Shown: positions 7,968-39,537 of the stretch, piece after piece
Layout of the letters: each line of letters begins with the position of its first letter
How positions within the stretch are numbered: position 1 is the stretch's first letter
Assembly (NCBI RefSeq): GCF_010726765.1
Contig: NZ_AP022601.1
Span: 2,418,001 to 2,482,000 of the forward strand
DNA length: 64,000 nt
Direction of reading: 5' to 3'
From: Mycobacterium gallinarum
GTDB lineage: Bacteria; Actinomycetota; Actinomycetes; Mycobacteriales; Mycobacteriaceae
Notes under the pieces: generated by a model
Database searches by the model: none
Seen by the model: the letters and a program-made list of their open reading frames with translations, nothing else
Told to the model about the DNA's origin: nothing
Program-made: the position numbers and the translations under genes

Positions 7968-9347
7968 TCAGGCGTTCTGGTGGGATTCGTCCCAGGCGCC
8001 GAAACCTCCCAGGATGTCGCTGACGTCGGTGAAGCCGTTGTGCCGCAGCAGGCTCGCCGCGACCGACGACCGGTAGCCTCCTGCGCAGTAGACGACGGTC
8101 GGCTTGGTGGCGTCGAGCTCGTCCAGCCGAGTAGGCAACTGGCCCACCGGGATCGGGATCGCGTTCGGGATCGTGCCTGCCTCGACCTCGCCCGGGTTGC
8201 GGACGTCCACGATCTGCAGGTCGGTGAGCTCAGATGCCCGTTGGTCGAACGTCTTCGCGGTCAATCGAGAGGCCACCTGAACGTCGTCCTGGTGCGAGAG
8301 CATCACCTCGAACGGGTCAGCCACGTAGCCGATCACCCGGTCGAACCCGATCCGGGCAAGCCGGTTCTTGCCTTCGAGCTCCTGGCCGGGTTCGGTGAAC
8401 AGGACGATGTCGACGTCGGACGGCAGCACCGATCCGGCGAATTCGGCGTAACGGCCTTCGAGTCCGATGTTGATCGCGCCACGCAAGTGGCCCAGGGCGA
8501 ACTCTTCGGGGGTCCGTCCGTCGACCAGGACGGCGCCGTTGTCGATCGCCCTGCGGACCTGCTCGTAAGTCATCTCCGCCGGCATCTTGGTTTCATCGAG
8601 CAGTTCGCGGTCCTTGCGGTTGAGGATCGCGTCGTAGACGAAGTAGCCCGGCGCGGGCGGCTGACCTTCGGTGACGAGGCTCATGAAGGTCGCCTTGTCG
8701 GGAGCCCGCAGTGCGTAATTGGTCGCCTTCTGGTCACCCATCGTCGACCACAGGTCGGTCGAGAGGTTCTTACCGCACGCGGAGCCCGCCCCATGGGCGG
8801 GATAGACCCGGGTGGCGTCAGGCAGCGTCATCAATTTGTTGTGCAGCGAGTCGTAGAGCTTGTCCGCCAGTTCCTCGCGGGTGAAGCCGATCGAGGCCAG
8901 CAGGTCCGGGCGGCCGACGTCGCCGATGAAGAGAGCGTCGCCGGTGAGGACGCCGTACGGAATCTCGTCGTCGGCGTGCTCATAGACCACGATCGACATC
9001 GACTCTGGCGTGTGGCCCGGGGTGTGCCGGAACTCGAGTGTGACGTCACCGAGTGAATAGCGTTCACCGTCGGCCACCCCCATCGACTCGAACTCGGTTT
9101 CCGCGACGGAGGAGAACACGATCTTCGCGCCTGTTGCCTTGGCCAACTCGAGGTGGCCGGACAGGAAGTCGGCGTGGAAGTGGGTCTCGATGACGAGTTC
9201 GATCGTCAGACCCAGTTCCTTGGCGTCGGCCAGGTATTCAGCGATGTCGCGTTGCGGGTCGACGACGACTGCGCGGCCTGTTGTTTCGTCGCCCACCAGG
9301 TATGAGGCGTGGGACAGACAATCCAGGTAGTACTGGACGAATTTCAT
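7968..9347 (-). CDS. MBL-fold hydrolase fused to two rhodanese domains, copy 2 (first gene of minus arm)
   Basis: The architecture is the same as the gene at 2745-4091. An MBL domain carries THFHADF, HTPGHTPES and YPAHGAGS. It is followed by a rhodanese-like domain without catalytic Cys (VLVDGRTPEEF; LFTEPG at the active loop) and a final rhodanese domain with YCAGGYRSS. The sixth position of HxHxDH is Phe here (Tyr in copy 1), so the two copies are diverged paralogues. The ATG at 9347 (MKFVQYYLDC) is preferred over an upstream in-frame start because GAAAGGA precedes it and the longer form would run back into the promoter-operator region. Confidence 0.88.
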   Translation of the reverse strand: MKFVQYYLDCLSHASYLVGDETTGRAVVVDPQRDIAEYLADAKELGLTIELVIETHFHADFLSGHLELAKATGAKIVFSSVAETEFESMGVADGERYSLGDVTLEFRHTPGHTPESMSIVVYEHADDEIPYGVLTGDALFIGDVGRPDLLASIGFTREELADKLYDSLHNKLMTLPDATRVYPAHGAGSACGKNLSTDLWSTMGDQKATNYALRAPDKATFMSLVTEGQPPAPGYFVYDAILNRKDRELLDETKMPAEMTYEQVRRAIDNGAVLVDGRTPEEFALGHLRGAINIGLEGRYAEFAGSVLPSDVDIVLFTEPGQELEGKNRLARIGFDRVIGYVADPFEVMLSHQDDVQVASRLTAKTFDQRASELTDLQIVDVRNPGEVEAGTIPNAIPIPVGQLPTRLDELDATKPTVVYCAGGYRSSVAASLLRHNGFTDVSDILGGFGAWDESHQNA

Positions 9348-9382
9348 GGCGCGAGTCCTTTCGTTCCGTTGCGGGTAGAGCC

Positions 9383-9413
9383 ATCCTGACATATACCCCT
9401 ATGGGTATGTCAA
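9383..9413 (-). promoter_or_regulatory. Promoter for the minus arm with operator O1
   Basis: On the minus strand TTGACA (9413-9408) is followed, after a 19-nt spacer, by CAGGAT (9388-9383), a weak -10. The dyad ATACCCCTATGGGTAT (O1, 9393-9408) fills the spacer. The layout mirrors the plus-arm promoter, which has the same -35 and spacer length. Start-site calls are inferred from motifs only. Confidence 0.5.
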
Positions 9414-9429
9414 GTACCCTAGGGGGTAT
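9414..9429. promoter_or_regulatory. CstR-type operator O2
   Basis: The 16-bp dyad GTACCCTAGGGGGTAT has its centre 21 bp from O1, about two helical turns, so the same DNA face could be bound. It lies just upstream of the minus-arm -35 box. Confidence 0.65.
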
Positions 9430-9441
9430 CTTATTCCCTGC

Positions 9442-9472
9442 TTGACAATACCCGTGGGGGTATGTCTACCAT
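9442..9472 (+). promoter_or_regulatory. Promoter for the plus arm with operator O3
   Basis: A perfect -35 TTGACA (9442-9447), 19-nt spacer and TACCAT (9467-9472) form a plausible SigA promoter. The dyad ATACCCGTGGGGGTAT (O3, 9448-9463) occupies the spacer, so a bound repressor would block RNA polymerase. Confidence 0.6.
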
Positions 9473-9483
9473 GATGACTAAAG

Positions 9484-9499
9484 ATACCCCCGGCGGTAT
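9484..9499. promoter_or_regulatory. CstR-type operator O4
   Basis: The 16-bp dyad ATACCCCCGGCGGTAT lies downstream of the predicted plus-arm start point and upstream of the rhodanese start at 9555. It would fall inside the coding region if an earlier in-frame start at 9462 were used, which argues for the later start. Confidence 0.6.
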
Positions 9500-9554
9500 C
9501 AAGAGTCCTAGAGGCTTTGGTCACTGCCGGCTAGCCGGAAGGACGCTGAACACC

Positions 9555-10142
9555 ATGACCGCTCCCACCACCATCGATTCGCAAGACCTCAGCGAACGCC
9601 TCACTTCGGCTGCGCCGCCGCGGGTTCTCGATGTCCGAACCCCGGGCGAGTTCGAGACCGCGCACATCGCAGGCGCCTACAACGTTCCGCTGGACCTGCT
9701 GCGCGAACACCGCGACGAGATCATCAGGCACCTCGACGAAGATGTCGTGCTGGTATGCCGCTCGGGTCAACGCGCCGCACAGGCCGAGGAGACCCTGCGC
9801 ACAGCGGGCCTCGACAATGTGCACATCCTCGACGGCGGCATCACCGCCTGGGAAGCAAAGGGTTTCGCGGTCAACCGCGGCGCGCAGCGCTGGGACCTCG
9901 AGCGCCAGGTGCGCCTTGTCGCCGGCTCTCTCGTGCTGACAAGCATCCTCGGCAGCATTGCCGCCCCCAAGCTCAAGTGGCTGGCCGGCGGCGTCGGCGG
10001 CGGGCTCGCCTTCGCGGCGTTGTCCAACACCTGCGCCATGGGCATGCTGCTGTCGAAGCTGCCCTACAACCGTGGAGCCACTTGTGACGCCCAGACCGTC
10101 GTGGCGCAGCTCGTCGGGTCACCAGACCAGAAGGTCGGGTAG
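9555..10142 (+). CDS. Rhodanese with C-terminal DUF2892 membrane domain (195 aa, YgaP-like)
   Basis: An N-terminal single rhodanese domain carries the active-site loop VCRSGQRAA with catalytic Cys. It is followed by a DUF2892-type hydrophobic hairpin (GSLVLTSILGSIAAPKL, then GGVGGGLAFAALSNTCAMG). YgaP-like proteins are membrane-anchored sulfurtransferases. The ATG at 9555 follows GGAAGGA by 11 nt. An in-frame ATG/GTG at 9462 would overlap operator O4 and adds non-domain residues. It is the first gene of the plus arm, 5 nt from the TauE start, so the two are probably co-translated. Confidence 0.88.
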   Translation: MTAPTTIDSQDLSERLTSAAPPRVLDVRTPGEFETAHIAGAYNVPLDLLREHRDEIIRHLDEDVVLVCRSGQRAAQAEETLRTAGLDNVHILDGGITAWEAKGFAVNRGAQRWDLERQVRLVAGSLVLTSILGSIAAPKLKWLAGGVGGGLAFAALSNTCAMGMLLSKLPYNRGATCDAQTVVAQLVGSPDQKVG

Positions 10143-10147
10143 CCGAC

Positions 10148-11023
10148 ATGATTGCCGTGACGGTTGCGCTCGCGGTCTTCGTCGGCATCGCACTGGGTCT
10201 GCTCGGCGGTGGCGGCTCGATCCTGACCGTCCCCCTGCTCGCCTACGTCGCGGGCATGGACGCCAAACAGGCCATCGCAACGTCGTTGTTGGTGGTCGGC
10301 GTCACCAGTGCGGTCGGCGCCGTCTCGCACGCACGCGCCGGCCGCGTCCAGTGGCGAACGGGCCTGATATTCGGCGCCGCGGGCATGGCCGGCGCCTACC
10401 TGGGCGGGGTCCTGGCCCGCTTCATTCCGGGCTCAGTACTACTCATCGGGTTCGCGCTGATGATGATCGCCACCGCGGTAGCCATGCTTCGTGGGCGGAA
10501 GAACATTGCGGAATCCGATGCCCCGCGTCGCATTCCAGTCGTCAAGGTCGTTGCCGAAGGCCTCGGCGTTGGGTTGGTGACGGGGCTCGTCGGCGCCGGC
10601 GGCGGGTTCCTTGTCGTGCCGGCCCTGGCGCTCCTCGGAGGATTGCCGATGCCGGTGGCCGTGGGCACCTCGTTGGTTGTGATCGCGATGAAGTCTTTCG
10701 CAGGACTGGGTGGCTACCTGTCGAGCGTTCAGATCGACTGGACTGCGGCGCTGATGGTCACCGCCGCGGCAGTGGTCGGTGCGCTGGTCGGCGCACGACT
10801 GACGGCAAGGGTCAACCCCGATGCATTACGTAAGGCGTTCGGCTGGTTCGTCCTGGCGATGTCCTCGGTCATCCTGGCCCAAGAAATCCACCTCGCCGTG
10901 GGTGTCGGCGCTGCGGTATCTACGGCCGTCGCCGGTGCGCTCTACCTCGCATGCACCCGACAGGATTTCTGTCCACTGCGCCGACTCGCCGGCGGGAGCC
11001 GAATAGGGCTGGCGACAGGCTGA
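10148..11023 (+). CDS. TauE/SafE-family exporter, copy 2 (291 aa)
   Basis: This polytopic membrane protein has the family's two Gly-rich half-repeats: GIALGLLGGGGSILTVPLL near residue 12 and GLVGAGGGFLVVPALALLGG near residue 143. A C-terminal hydrophobic segment is followed by a Cys-containing tail (LACTRQDFCPLRRL). The probable role is export of sulfite or related sulfur anions. It is tightly linked to the rhodanese gene upstream and is followed 74 nt later by the repressor gene. Confidence 0.87.
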   Translation: MIAVTVALAVFVGIALGLLGGGGSILTVPLLAYVAGMDAKQAIATSLLVVGVTSAVGAVSHARAGRVQWRTGLIFGAAGMAGAYLGGVLARFIPGSVLLIGFALMMIATAVAMLRGRKNIAESDAPRRIPVVKVVAEGLGVGLVTGLVGAGGGFLVVPALALLGGLPMPVAVGTSLVVIAMKSFAGLGGYLSSVQIDWTAALMVTAAAVVGALVGARLTARVNPDALRKAFGWFVLAMSSVILAQEIHLAVGVGAAVSTAVAGALYLACTRQDFCPLRRLAGGSRIGLATG

Positions 11024-11041
11024 CGCGCGACCAGCCGCGGT

Positions 11042-11057
11042 ATACCCCGGAGGGTAC
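11042..11057 (+). promoter_or_regulatory. CstR-type operator O5 at the repressor promoter
   Basis: The dyad ATACCCCGGAGGGTAC overlaps a TACGAT -10-like hexamer (11055-11060) and ends 40 nt before the repressor start. This suggests autoregulation. Confidence 0.6.
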
Positions 11058-11085
11058 GATGAAATGAACCGATTCACGCGAATGA

Positions 11086-11367
<282 letters not shown>

Positions 11368-11384
11368 CGCGCCTGTCCGGTTGG

Positions 11385-11451
11385 TCGCCGAGTGTGGGGG
11401 TTGCGGTTACCAATGCCCGAGTGGCTCGGACTGGACCCCCACACTCGGCGA
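11385..11451. terminator. 17-bp inverted repeat between cstR and the glutamine synthetase gene
   Basis: TCGCCGAGTGTGGGGGT (11385-11401) and its exact inverse (11435-11451) flank a 33-nt loop. It sits between the stop codons of two convergent genes (11367 and 11455), as expected for a bidirectional terminator. There is no T-run, so it could also be a dispersed palindromic element. Confidence 0.6.
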
Positions 11452-11454
11452 GTC

Positions 11455-13629
11455 TCACAGGATGTAGAGCATCTCCTGGTAGGTCGGCAGCGGCCAGAGA
11501 TCGTCGGCCACAATGCTTTCCAGCGTGTCGGCGGCGGCACGAACCGCGTCCATCTTCGGTAACAGGCTCTGCGCGTGGGCGGCTTCCTCGGCGGCGGAGT
11601 CTCCACCGTGTTCGGCCAGTCCCGCCTTCAGCGCCGCCAGCGCCGCCGTCAGCTCCGAGATCGGCGTGCTGACGTCCTGAAGCAGGGTCAAGTCCGGCTC
11701 GACACCAGCAGCCTTGAGCGCGGCGACGTTCTGCGCCAGCTCGGTTTGGTAACGGACGGCCGCAGGCAGAATGACCGTCGACCCGAGTTCCAGCGCGAGT
11801 TTGGCCTCCACACCGATGGTCAGTGCGTACATCTCGAGGCGGACCTCGTAGCGGCTGTGCAGCTCGCGCTCGTTGAACACGGCGTACTTCTCGAACAGCT
11901 CGATGGATTCGGGCTTGATCAGCTCGGGCAGTGCATCCAGCGTGGTCTTCAGGTTCGGCAGGCCCCGTTCGGCGGCCTCGATCTGCCAGTTCTCCGAATA
12001 ACCGTCACCGTTGAACACCACCGCACCGTGCTCGGTGATGATGTCGGTCAGCAGCTTCTGGACGGCCTCGTCGAAGTCCTCGCCGCCCTCGACGGCCTTC
12101 TCCAGGATCGTCGCCATATAGTCGAGCGCCTCGGCCATGATCGTGTTGAGCATGATCATCGGCACCGCCACCGTCTGACTCGATCCCGGCGCGCGGAACT
12201 CGAACCGGTTTCCGGTGAAGGCAAACGGGCTGGTGCGGTTTCGGTCACCCGCATCGGTCGGCAACACCGGCAGTGTGTCGCAGCCGATGATCATGCTGCC
12301 CTTGCCCTTTGACGACGTCGCCGCGCCCTTGGCGATCTGCTCGAACACGTCGGCCAGCTGATCGCCCAGGAAGATCGAGATGATGGCCGGCGGTGCCTCG
12401 TTGGCGCCGAGACGGTGGTCGTTGGTGGCCGACGCCACCGAAACCCGAAGCAGGCCCGCGTATTTGTGGACAGCGCGGATCACCGCGGCACAGAACACCA
12501 GGAACTGTGCGTTCTCGTGCGGGGTATCGCCAGGCACGAGCAGCGATCCCAGGTCCGCATTGCCCAGCGAGAAGTTCACGTGCTTGCCCGACCCGTTGAC
12601 GCCGGCGAACGGCTTCTCATGGAACAAGCACTCCATGCCGTGCTTCTTGGCGATCGTCTTGAAGACGGTCATCAACAGCTGCTGGTGATCCGAGGCGACG
12701 TTGCCGCGCTCGAACATCGGGGCGATCTCGAATTGTCCTGGCGCAACCTCGTTGTGCCGGGTCTTGGCCGGGATGCCGAGCTTGAACAGTTCGCGCTCGG
12801 TATCCATCATGAAGCCCAGCACCCGCTCCGGTACCGCACCGAAGTAGTGGTCGTCTAACTCCTGGCCCTTCGGTGGCTTCGCACCGAACAACGTGCGGCC
12901 CGCGTTGACCAGGTCGGGTCGCGCCAAGAAGAAGTGCCTGTCGACCAGGAAGTACTCCTGCTCCGGGCCGCAGAACGCGACGATCTTCGCCACGTTGTCG
13001 TGGCCGAACAGCTTCAGGATCCGCTCGGCGTGGGCACCCATCGCCTGCTGGCTGCGCAGCAGCGGAGTCTTGAAGTCCAGCGCCTCGCCGGTCATCGACA
13101 CGAACACCGTCGGGATACACAGTGTGTTGCCGTTCGGGTTCTCCAGGATGTACGCCGGGCTGGTGACGTCCCAACCCGTGTAGCCGCGGGCCTCGAACGT
13201 GCTGCGCAGGCCGCCGGACGGAAAGCTGGAAGCATCCGGCTCCCCCTGGATCAGCGTCTTACCCGCGAACTCCGCAAGCGTCTGGCCATCGGAGACCGGC
13301 TCGAGGAAGCTGTCGTGCTTCTCAGCCGTCAGCCCGGTCATCGGGTAGAAGACGTGGGCGTAGTGCGTGGCACCCTTCGACAGCGCCCAGTCCTTCATCG
13401 CCGACGCGACCGAGTCCGCGACCGCAGGATCCAGCTTCGCGCCCTTCTCGATGGTGGCGACGACGGATTTGTACACCGACTTGGGCAACCGCAGCCGCAT
13501 CTCGGCCATGGTGAAGACGTTCGAGCCGAAGATCGCACCCGGTTCTTCGCCGGGCACGAAGCTGATCGCTGGAGGCACGTACGCCTCGACATTGTTGATC
13601 GCCTGCAGACGCACTGCATTTCCGCTCAC
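11455..13629 (-). CDS. glnN: Glutamine synthetase type III (GlnN-like, ~724 aa)
   Basis: This ATP-dependent glutamine synthetase belongs to the large GSIII family (~700+ residues, against ~470 for GSI). Family landmarks are [14 protein letters not shown] (metal-binding Glu), [58 protein letters not shown] and [17 protein letters not shown]. The GTG at 13629 ([17 protein letters not shown]), preceded by AGGAAG, is preferred. An in-frame ATG at 13683 would add 18 residues outside the conserved region. Its presence beside a sulfur locus and an IS/NRPS island seems positional, not functional. Confidence 0.92.
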   Translation of the reverse strand: MSGNAVRLQAINNVEAYVPPAISFVPGEEPGAIFGSNVFTMAEMRLRLPKSVYKSVVATIEKGAKLDPAVADSVASAMKDWALSKGATHYAHVFYPMTGLTAEKHDSFLEPVSDGQTLAEFAGKTLIQGEPDASSFPSGGLRSTFEARGYTGWDVTSPAYILENPNGNTLCIPTVFVSMTGEALDFKTPLLRSQQAMGAHAERILKLFGHDNVAKIVAFCGPEQEYFLVDRHFFLARPDLVNAGRTLFGAKPPKGQELDDHYFGAVPERVLGFMMDTERELFKLGIPAKTRHNEVAPGQFEIAPMFERGNVASDHQQLLMTVFKTIAKKHGMECLFHEKPFAGVNGSGKHVNFSLGNADLGSLLVPGDTPHENAQFLVFCAAVIRAVHKYAGLLRVSVASATNDHRLGANEAPPAIISIFLGDQLADVFEQIAKGAATSSKGKGSMIIGCDTLPVLPTDAGDRNRTSPFAFTGNRFEFRAPGSSQTVAVPMIMLNTIMAEALDYMATILEKAVEGGEDFDEAVQKLLTDIITEHGAVVFNGDGYSENWQIEAAERGLPNLKTTLDALPELIKPESIELFEKYAVFNERELHSRYEVRLEMYALTIGVEAKLALELGSTVILPAAVRYQTELAQNVAALKAAGVEPDLTLLQDVSTPISELTAALAALKAGLAEHGGDSAAEEAAHAQSLLPKMDAVRAAADTLESIVADDLWPLPTYQEMLYIL

Positions 13630-13697
13630 TGGAAACTTCCTATCGCTCTTGCCCGCACTCTTTGCGGACCGTGACCGGCCCACAGTAGGAACGTCGC

Positions 13698-13713
13698 GTT
13701 CCGGGATTGTTAC
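13698..13713 (-). promoter_or_regulatory. Possible GlnR half-site upstream of glnN
   Basis: On the minus strand GTAAC-AATCCC-GGAAC resembles one a/b pair of the actinobacterial GlnR consensus (GTnAC-n6-GnAAC), 69 nt upstream of the chosen glnN start. The second pair of a full box is not present. The match is short and may be chance. Confidence 0.3.
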
Positions 13714-13836
13714 GCCGCCGTCAACGACAGAAGTTGTTTGCTCGCGCCTTTTTGGGGTCTCCGCCGCACAACTTCACTCAAACCCGTTGCGTCACTTTGG
13801 TTTCTGTTGTCACATCTCAGGTTTGGCTGTCGGTGC

Positions 13837-13852
13837 TCGAATGTATGTTCGA
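13837..13852 (+). promoter_or_regulatory. LexA/SOS box
   Basis: TCGAATGTATGTTCGA differs by one base from the mycobacterial SOS consensus TCGAAC-N4-GTTCGA. SOS boxes are known upstream of 13E12-repeat (DUF222) genes, and a DUF222 fragment lies beyond the insertion sequence, so this is probably that gene's original promoter. Confidence 0.6.
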
Positions 13853-13935
13853 ATCATGTTGACTCCACTGACTCAAACTTCTTGGCAGGGTCGCGTTGTG
13901 CATACGCGGCTGATGTTGAGGAGGTTGAGTGGGTC

Positions 13936-14280
13936 ATGGTCAGATCGCGACGAACAAAGATTGCTGCCGAGGAGAAGACCCGGTTGGTGCTGGCTGTTCT
14001 AGCCGGTGAGATGACCTGTGCTGAGGCGGCCCGGCGGTGTGGGGTGGCCTCGACTCAGGTGACGAAGTGGAAGCATCAGTTCCTTGAGGCTGGGGCCCAA
14101 CGCTTGCAGGAGGTGCCCAGCGGCGCCGCGCATGGCGCGGGTAGCCCTGAGCAGCGTCGGCTGCGGATGGAAAACGAGCAGCTCAAACTCGCGCTGGCCG
14201 AAGCCACGGTGCAGCTGCGGATCTGGCAGCGCGGTGCAGCTTTGGCCGATCAGGTCCCTTCCAGGACCTCGAAACCCTAA
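13936..14280 (+). CDS. IS3-type transposase OrfA, helix-turn-helix (114 aa)
   Basis: A short DNA-binding protein begins MVRSRRTKIAAEEKTRLVLA. Its helix-turn-helix is CAEAARRCGVASTQVTKWKH, and a leucine-zipper-like helix (RRLRMENEQLKLALAEATV) follows. The layout is typical of IS3 orfA. orfB is in the -1 frame and open through the overlap, so the usual programmed -1 frameshift fusion is possible. The ATG at 13936 is used; a longer in-frame extension would start outside the element. Confidence 0.8.
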   Translation: MVRSRRTKIAAEEKTRLVLAVLAGEMTCAEAARRCGVASTQVTKWKHQFLEAGAQRLQEVPSGAAHGAGSPEQRRLRMENEQLKLALAEATVQLRIWQRGAALADQVPSRTSKP

Positions 14281-14318
14281 GAGAAGCAGCAGGTCTGCCG
14301 GTTTCGAGGTTCGCGCCA

Positions 14319-15217
14319 TTGGCCGGCATCGCCGAGCGGACCTATCGCCGCCGGCTGGCCCGACTGCGCGCTGGTGACCCGGCCAAGGGGCCTTGGCCGG
14401 CGCCGGTCGTCGACCGGATCGAAGCGATCGCGGCGAAGTACGCCGAGGCGTGGCCGGCCTGGGGCTACCGCAAGATCGCCGCACTGATGCGCGCTGATGG
14501 TCACGACGTAACCAACTCGTCGGTGCAACGCGCGCTGCGGCGGCGTGGCCTGCTGTTACCCCAGGGCTTTCGGGCCGATCGAAAGTCTTGGGCTGCGTTG
14601 CGCCGCCGGGTATTTCACGATCCGCCGACTGAGCGCAACCGGGTGTGGCAGACCGACTTCTCCGAGTTCGAGACCGCCCACGGCGGGATCTGGCGAATTA
14701 GTGCCGTCATCGACTACGTCACCAAATACTGCCTGGCCATCACCGTCACGCCCACCAGCCGCGGCCGCGACGCCGTGCACTGCATTCGGTTGGCCGTCGA
14801 GGAAGCCACCCGCATCTTGAACCTCACCGACCTGCGAGTCGACCGCGGCGAAATGGAGGTCCTTGACGCCGAGGACAACGTCATCGGCCACGCCCTGCAC
14901 CGATTGCGATCGTGTCCGACAACGGTCCCTGCTACCGGGGTAAAGACTTCCACACCCTGTTCACCGGCCATGATCCGCTCCTGCGCCACATCCGCACACG
15001 CATCAAATCACCACAAACCAACGGCGTCATCGAGCGATTCTTCGAAACCCTGAAATACGAGCATCTCTTCCGCGGCTACATCGGCGACGGCGACGCACTC
15101 GACATGGAAACCCATCGATTCCGCATCATCTACAACACCATCCGACCACACCAAGCCCTGGCCGACCGCACCCCAAAACAGGCCTACCTCGACAGCAAAA
15201 CCCTGCCACCTTCTTGA
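14319..15217 (+). pseudogene. IS3-type transposase OrfB, frameshifted integrase core
   Basis: This is an rve-type DDE transposase. The first catalytic Asp is in VWQTDFSEF. The second is in VSDNGPCYRG and the Glu is in [14 protein letters not shown], but those two lie in another frame. The shift falls at the C-run near 14893-14895: adding one C there restores a continuous reading (GHAPAPIAIVSDNG). The frame is also open upstream of the TTG at 14319 into orfA. One base loss makes the element non-autonomous unless it is a sequencing error. Confidence 0.75.
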
Positions 15218-15221
15218 CTCA

Positions 15222-15468
15222 AGACATGACGACCGCGGTTCTGGTGGCGATGGCCGCGCGGCGGGCGTTGACCGGTCAACCGTTGGCGCCGCGGCTGGAC
15301 GCCACCGCCGCGGCGCAGGCGGCCGGGCAGATCAATGGTGAGCATGTCAAGAAGATCCGCGACGCGATGGGACGCCTTCCCGGCTGGGTTGACGTAAACA
15401 CGGCAACGGGCGAGCTGGTTACTCTAGGTTCGACACACGGTGGTGGCGTTGGTTGGCTGCGACAGGGG
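15222..15468 (+). pseudogene. DUF222 / 13E12-repeat family fragment
   Basis: The translated stretch [20 protein letters not shown], followed by [20 protein letters not shown], is a recognisable internal slice of DUF222 (13E12-repeat) proteins. The N-terminal part, the rest of DUF222 and the HNH nuclease domain are absent. It starts at the right end of the IS and runs in frame into the acyl-AMP ligase, forming a chance fusion. With the SOS box left of the IS, it marks a destroyed 13E12 gene. Confidence 0.7.
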
Positions 15469-17184
15469 GTGCCTGTGGTTGGACCTTCGATACGCGTCGT
15501 CCTGCGCGAACGCGCAAGCCTTCAGCCCAATGACACGGCGTTCACCTTTCTCGATTTCGACACGGACTGGCAAGGCGTTGCCGAGAGCCTGACGTGGGCA
15601 CAGTTGAGCAGGCGGGTGACCAACCTGGCGCAGGAACTCGACGCGTGCGGCTCGACCGGTGATCGTGCCGTCATTCTGGCGCCGCAAGGGCTCGACTACA
15701 TCGTGGCGTTCCTGGGGGCGTTGGAAGCGGGACGCATTGCGGTTCCGCTGTCGGTCCCGGCAGTCGGGGTCCACGATCAACGGGTCACCGCGGTTTTGCG
15801 GGATGCGTCGCCGACGGCCCTTCTCACCACCTCCTCCGTCGTCGACAGTGTCGTCCCCTATGCAGAGGCCGCGGGAGTTGATATCGCCCCTTCGATCCTC
15901 GAAATCGATTCGCTTGACCTCGATACTCGCCGAGGGTCCAGCGCGCGGCGGCACGACTATCCGGACATTGCGTATCTTCAGTACACCTCTGGTTCTACGC
16001 GCACACCCGCCGGCGTGGTGATCTCCTACCGCAATCTGTCGGCCAATTGGGAACAGATGGTCGCGAACTATGTCGCCGACAACCCGATGCCCAAGTCGAC
16101 TGTCTCGTGGCTGCCGTTCTACCACGACATGGGATTGATGTGTGGGGTGTGCACCGGCATTTTCGGTGGCTGGCCATCGATGATCACGAGTCCTATCGCC
16201 TTCCTGCAACGACCAGCCCGGTGGATGCAGATGCTCGCGCGTAATCCGCAGGTACTCTCCGCGGCACCGAATTTCGCGTTCACTCTCACGGCCGCACGCA
16301 CGACAGACGAGGACATGGCGGGCCTCGACCTGGGCGACGTCTCGTTCATCAATTGCGGGGCCGAACGGGTGAACCCGATCACGATCAGACGCTTCAACCA
16401 GCGGTTCGCACCATTCAACTTTCCCGAGTCGGCGATACGCCCCTCCTACGGACTGGCAGAGGCGACGGTGTTCGTCGCCACCAACGCGCCTGGCCAACCG
16501 CCGGATTTCGTCCCCTTCGAGCCAGCGAAACTTGGGGCCGGTCAGGCGATTCGAAGCGATACCGGTACGCCGTTGGTGAGTTACGGCAAGCCGCGGTCGC
16601 CGATGGTACGAATCGTCGATCCCGAAACCGCGACCGAAGCGCCCGCGGGCACAGTCGGTGAGCTCTGGGTACACGGCGAAAACGTCAGTGCCGGTTACTG
16701 GCTCAGGGCGGCCGAGACCGAGCAGACCTTCGGTGCAACACTGAACGCTCCCACGCCTGGCACACCCCAAGATCGATGGCTGAGAACGGGAGACCTCGGC
16801 TTCTTCTCAGAAGGGGAACTGTTCATCGTCGGCAGGATCAAGGACCTCTTGATCGTGCGTGGCCGCAATCACTATCCCGACGACATCGAGGCCACGGTCC
16901 AAGAGATTTCGAGAGGCCGGGTCGCGGCCGTCGCCGTCGTGGATGAAGCGACGGAGAAGCTCGTCGTGATCGTCGAGGTCAAGAAGCGCGGCGAGTCCGA
17001 TGAGGAGGTCAGCGAGAATCTCCGCAACATCGAGGAGCAGGTCACCTCCGCGATATCCAACGCACACGGCGTGGCTGTCCAAGACGTCGTGCTGGTCGTG
17101 CCGGGCTCGATACCCATCACAACGAGCGGCAAAGTCAGACGCGCGGCATGTGTCCAGCTTTATCGAGACGACGGGTTCCAGCGC

Positions 17185-17196
<12 letters not shown>
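15469..17196 (+). CDS. Fatty-acyl-AMP ligase (FadD32/FadD23-type FAAL, ~575 aa)
   Basis: This ANL-superfamily enzyme activates a fatty acid as acyl-adenylate and would hand it to a carrier domain of the adjacent PKS/NRPS. Visible motifs are [18 protein letters not shown] (P-loop), [35 protein letters not shown] and the C-terminal [17 protein letters not shown] with the catalytic Lys. The FAAL homology begins at [23 protein letters not shown] at 15469 or 15475 behind AGGGGG is therefore taken as the start, and in-frame residues upstream belong to the DUF222 fragment. Its stop overlaps the NRPS-1 stop by 12 bp (convergent). Confidence 0.88.

Positions 17197-39533
<22,337 letters not shown>

Positions 39534-39537
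<4 letters not shown>

Larger units (their letters stand above)
13630..13868. other. Intergenic region: glnN leader and 5' flank of a lost DUF222 gene
   Basis: There is no convincing gene in this stretch. It holds the glnN upstream region on the minus strand and, near 13837, an SOS box that once preceded a plus-strand gene. A few codons after the box run straight into the left end of the insertion sequence. Confidence 0.6.
13869..15221 (+). mobile_element. IS3-family-like insertion sequence (~1.35 kb), probably inactive
   Basis: Two transposase frames (orfA 13936-14280; orfB to 15217) lie between imperfect terminal inverted repeats. The left end is TGACTCAAACTTCTTGGCAG (13869 onward). The right end, read inverted, is TGAGTCAAGAAGGTGGCAGG (from 15221). 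The inner TGGCAGGGT matches exactly. No target-site duplication was found. orfB has a one-base frameshift. The exact outer ends are uncertain by a few bases. Confidence 0.75.
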
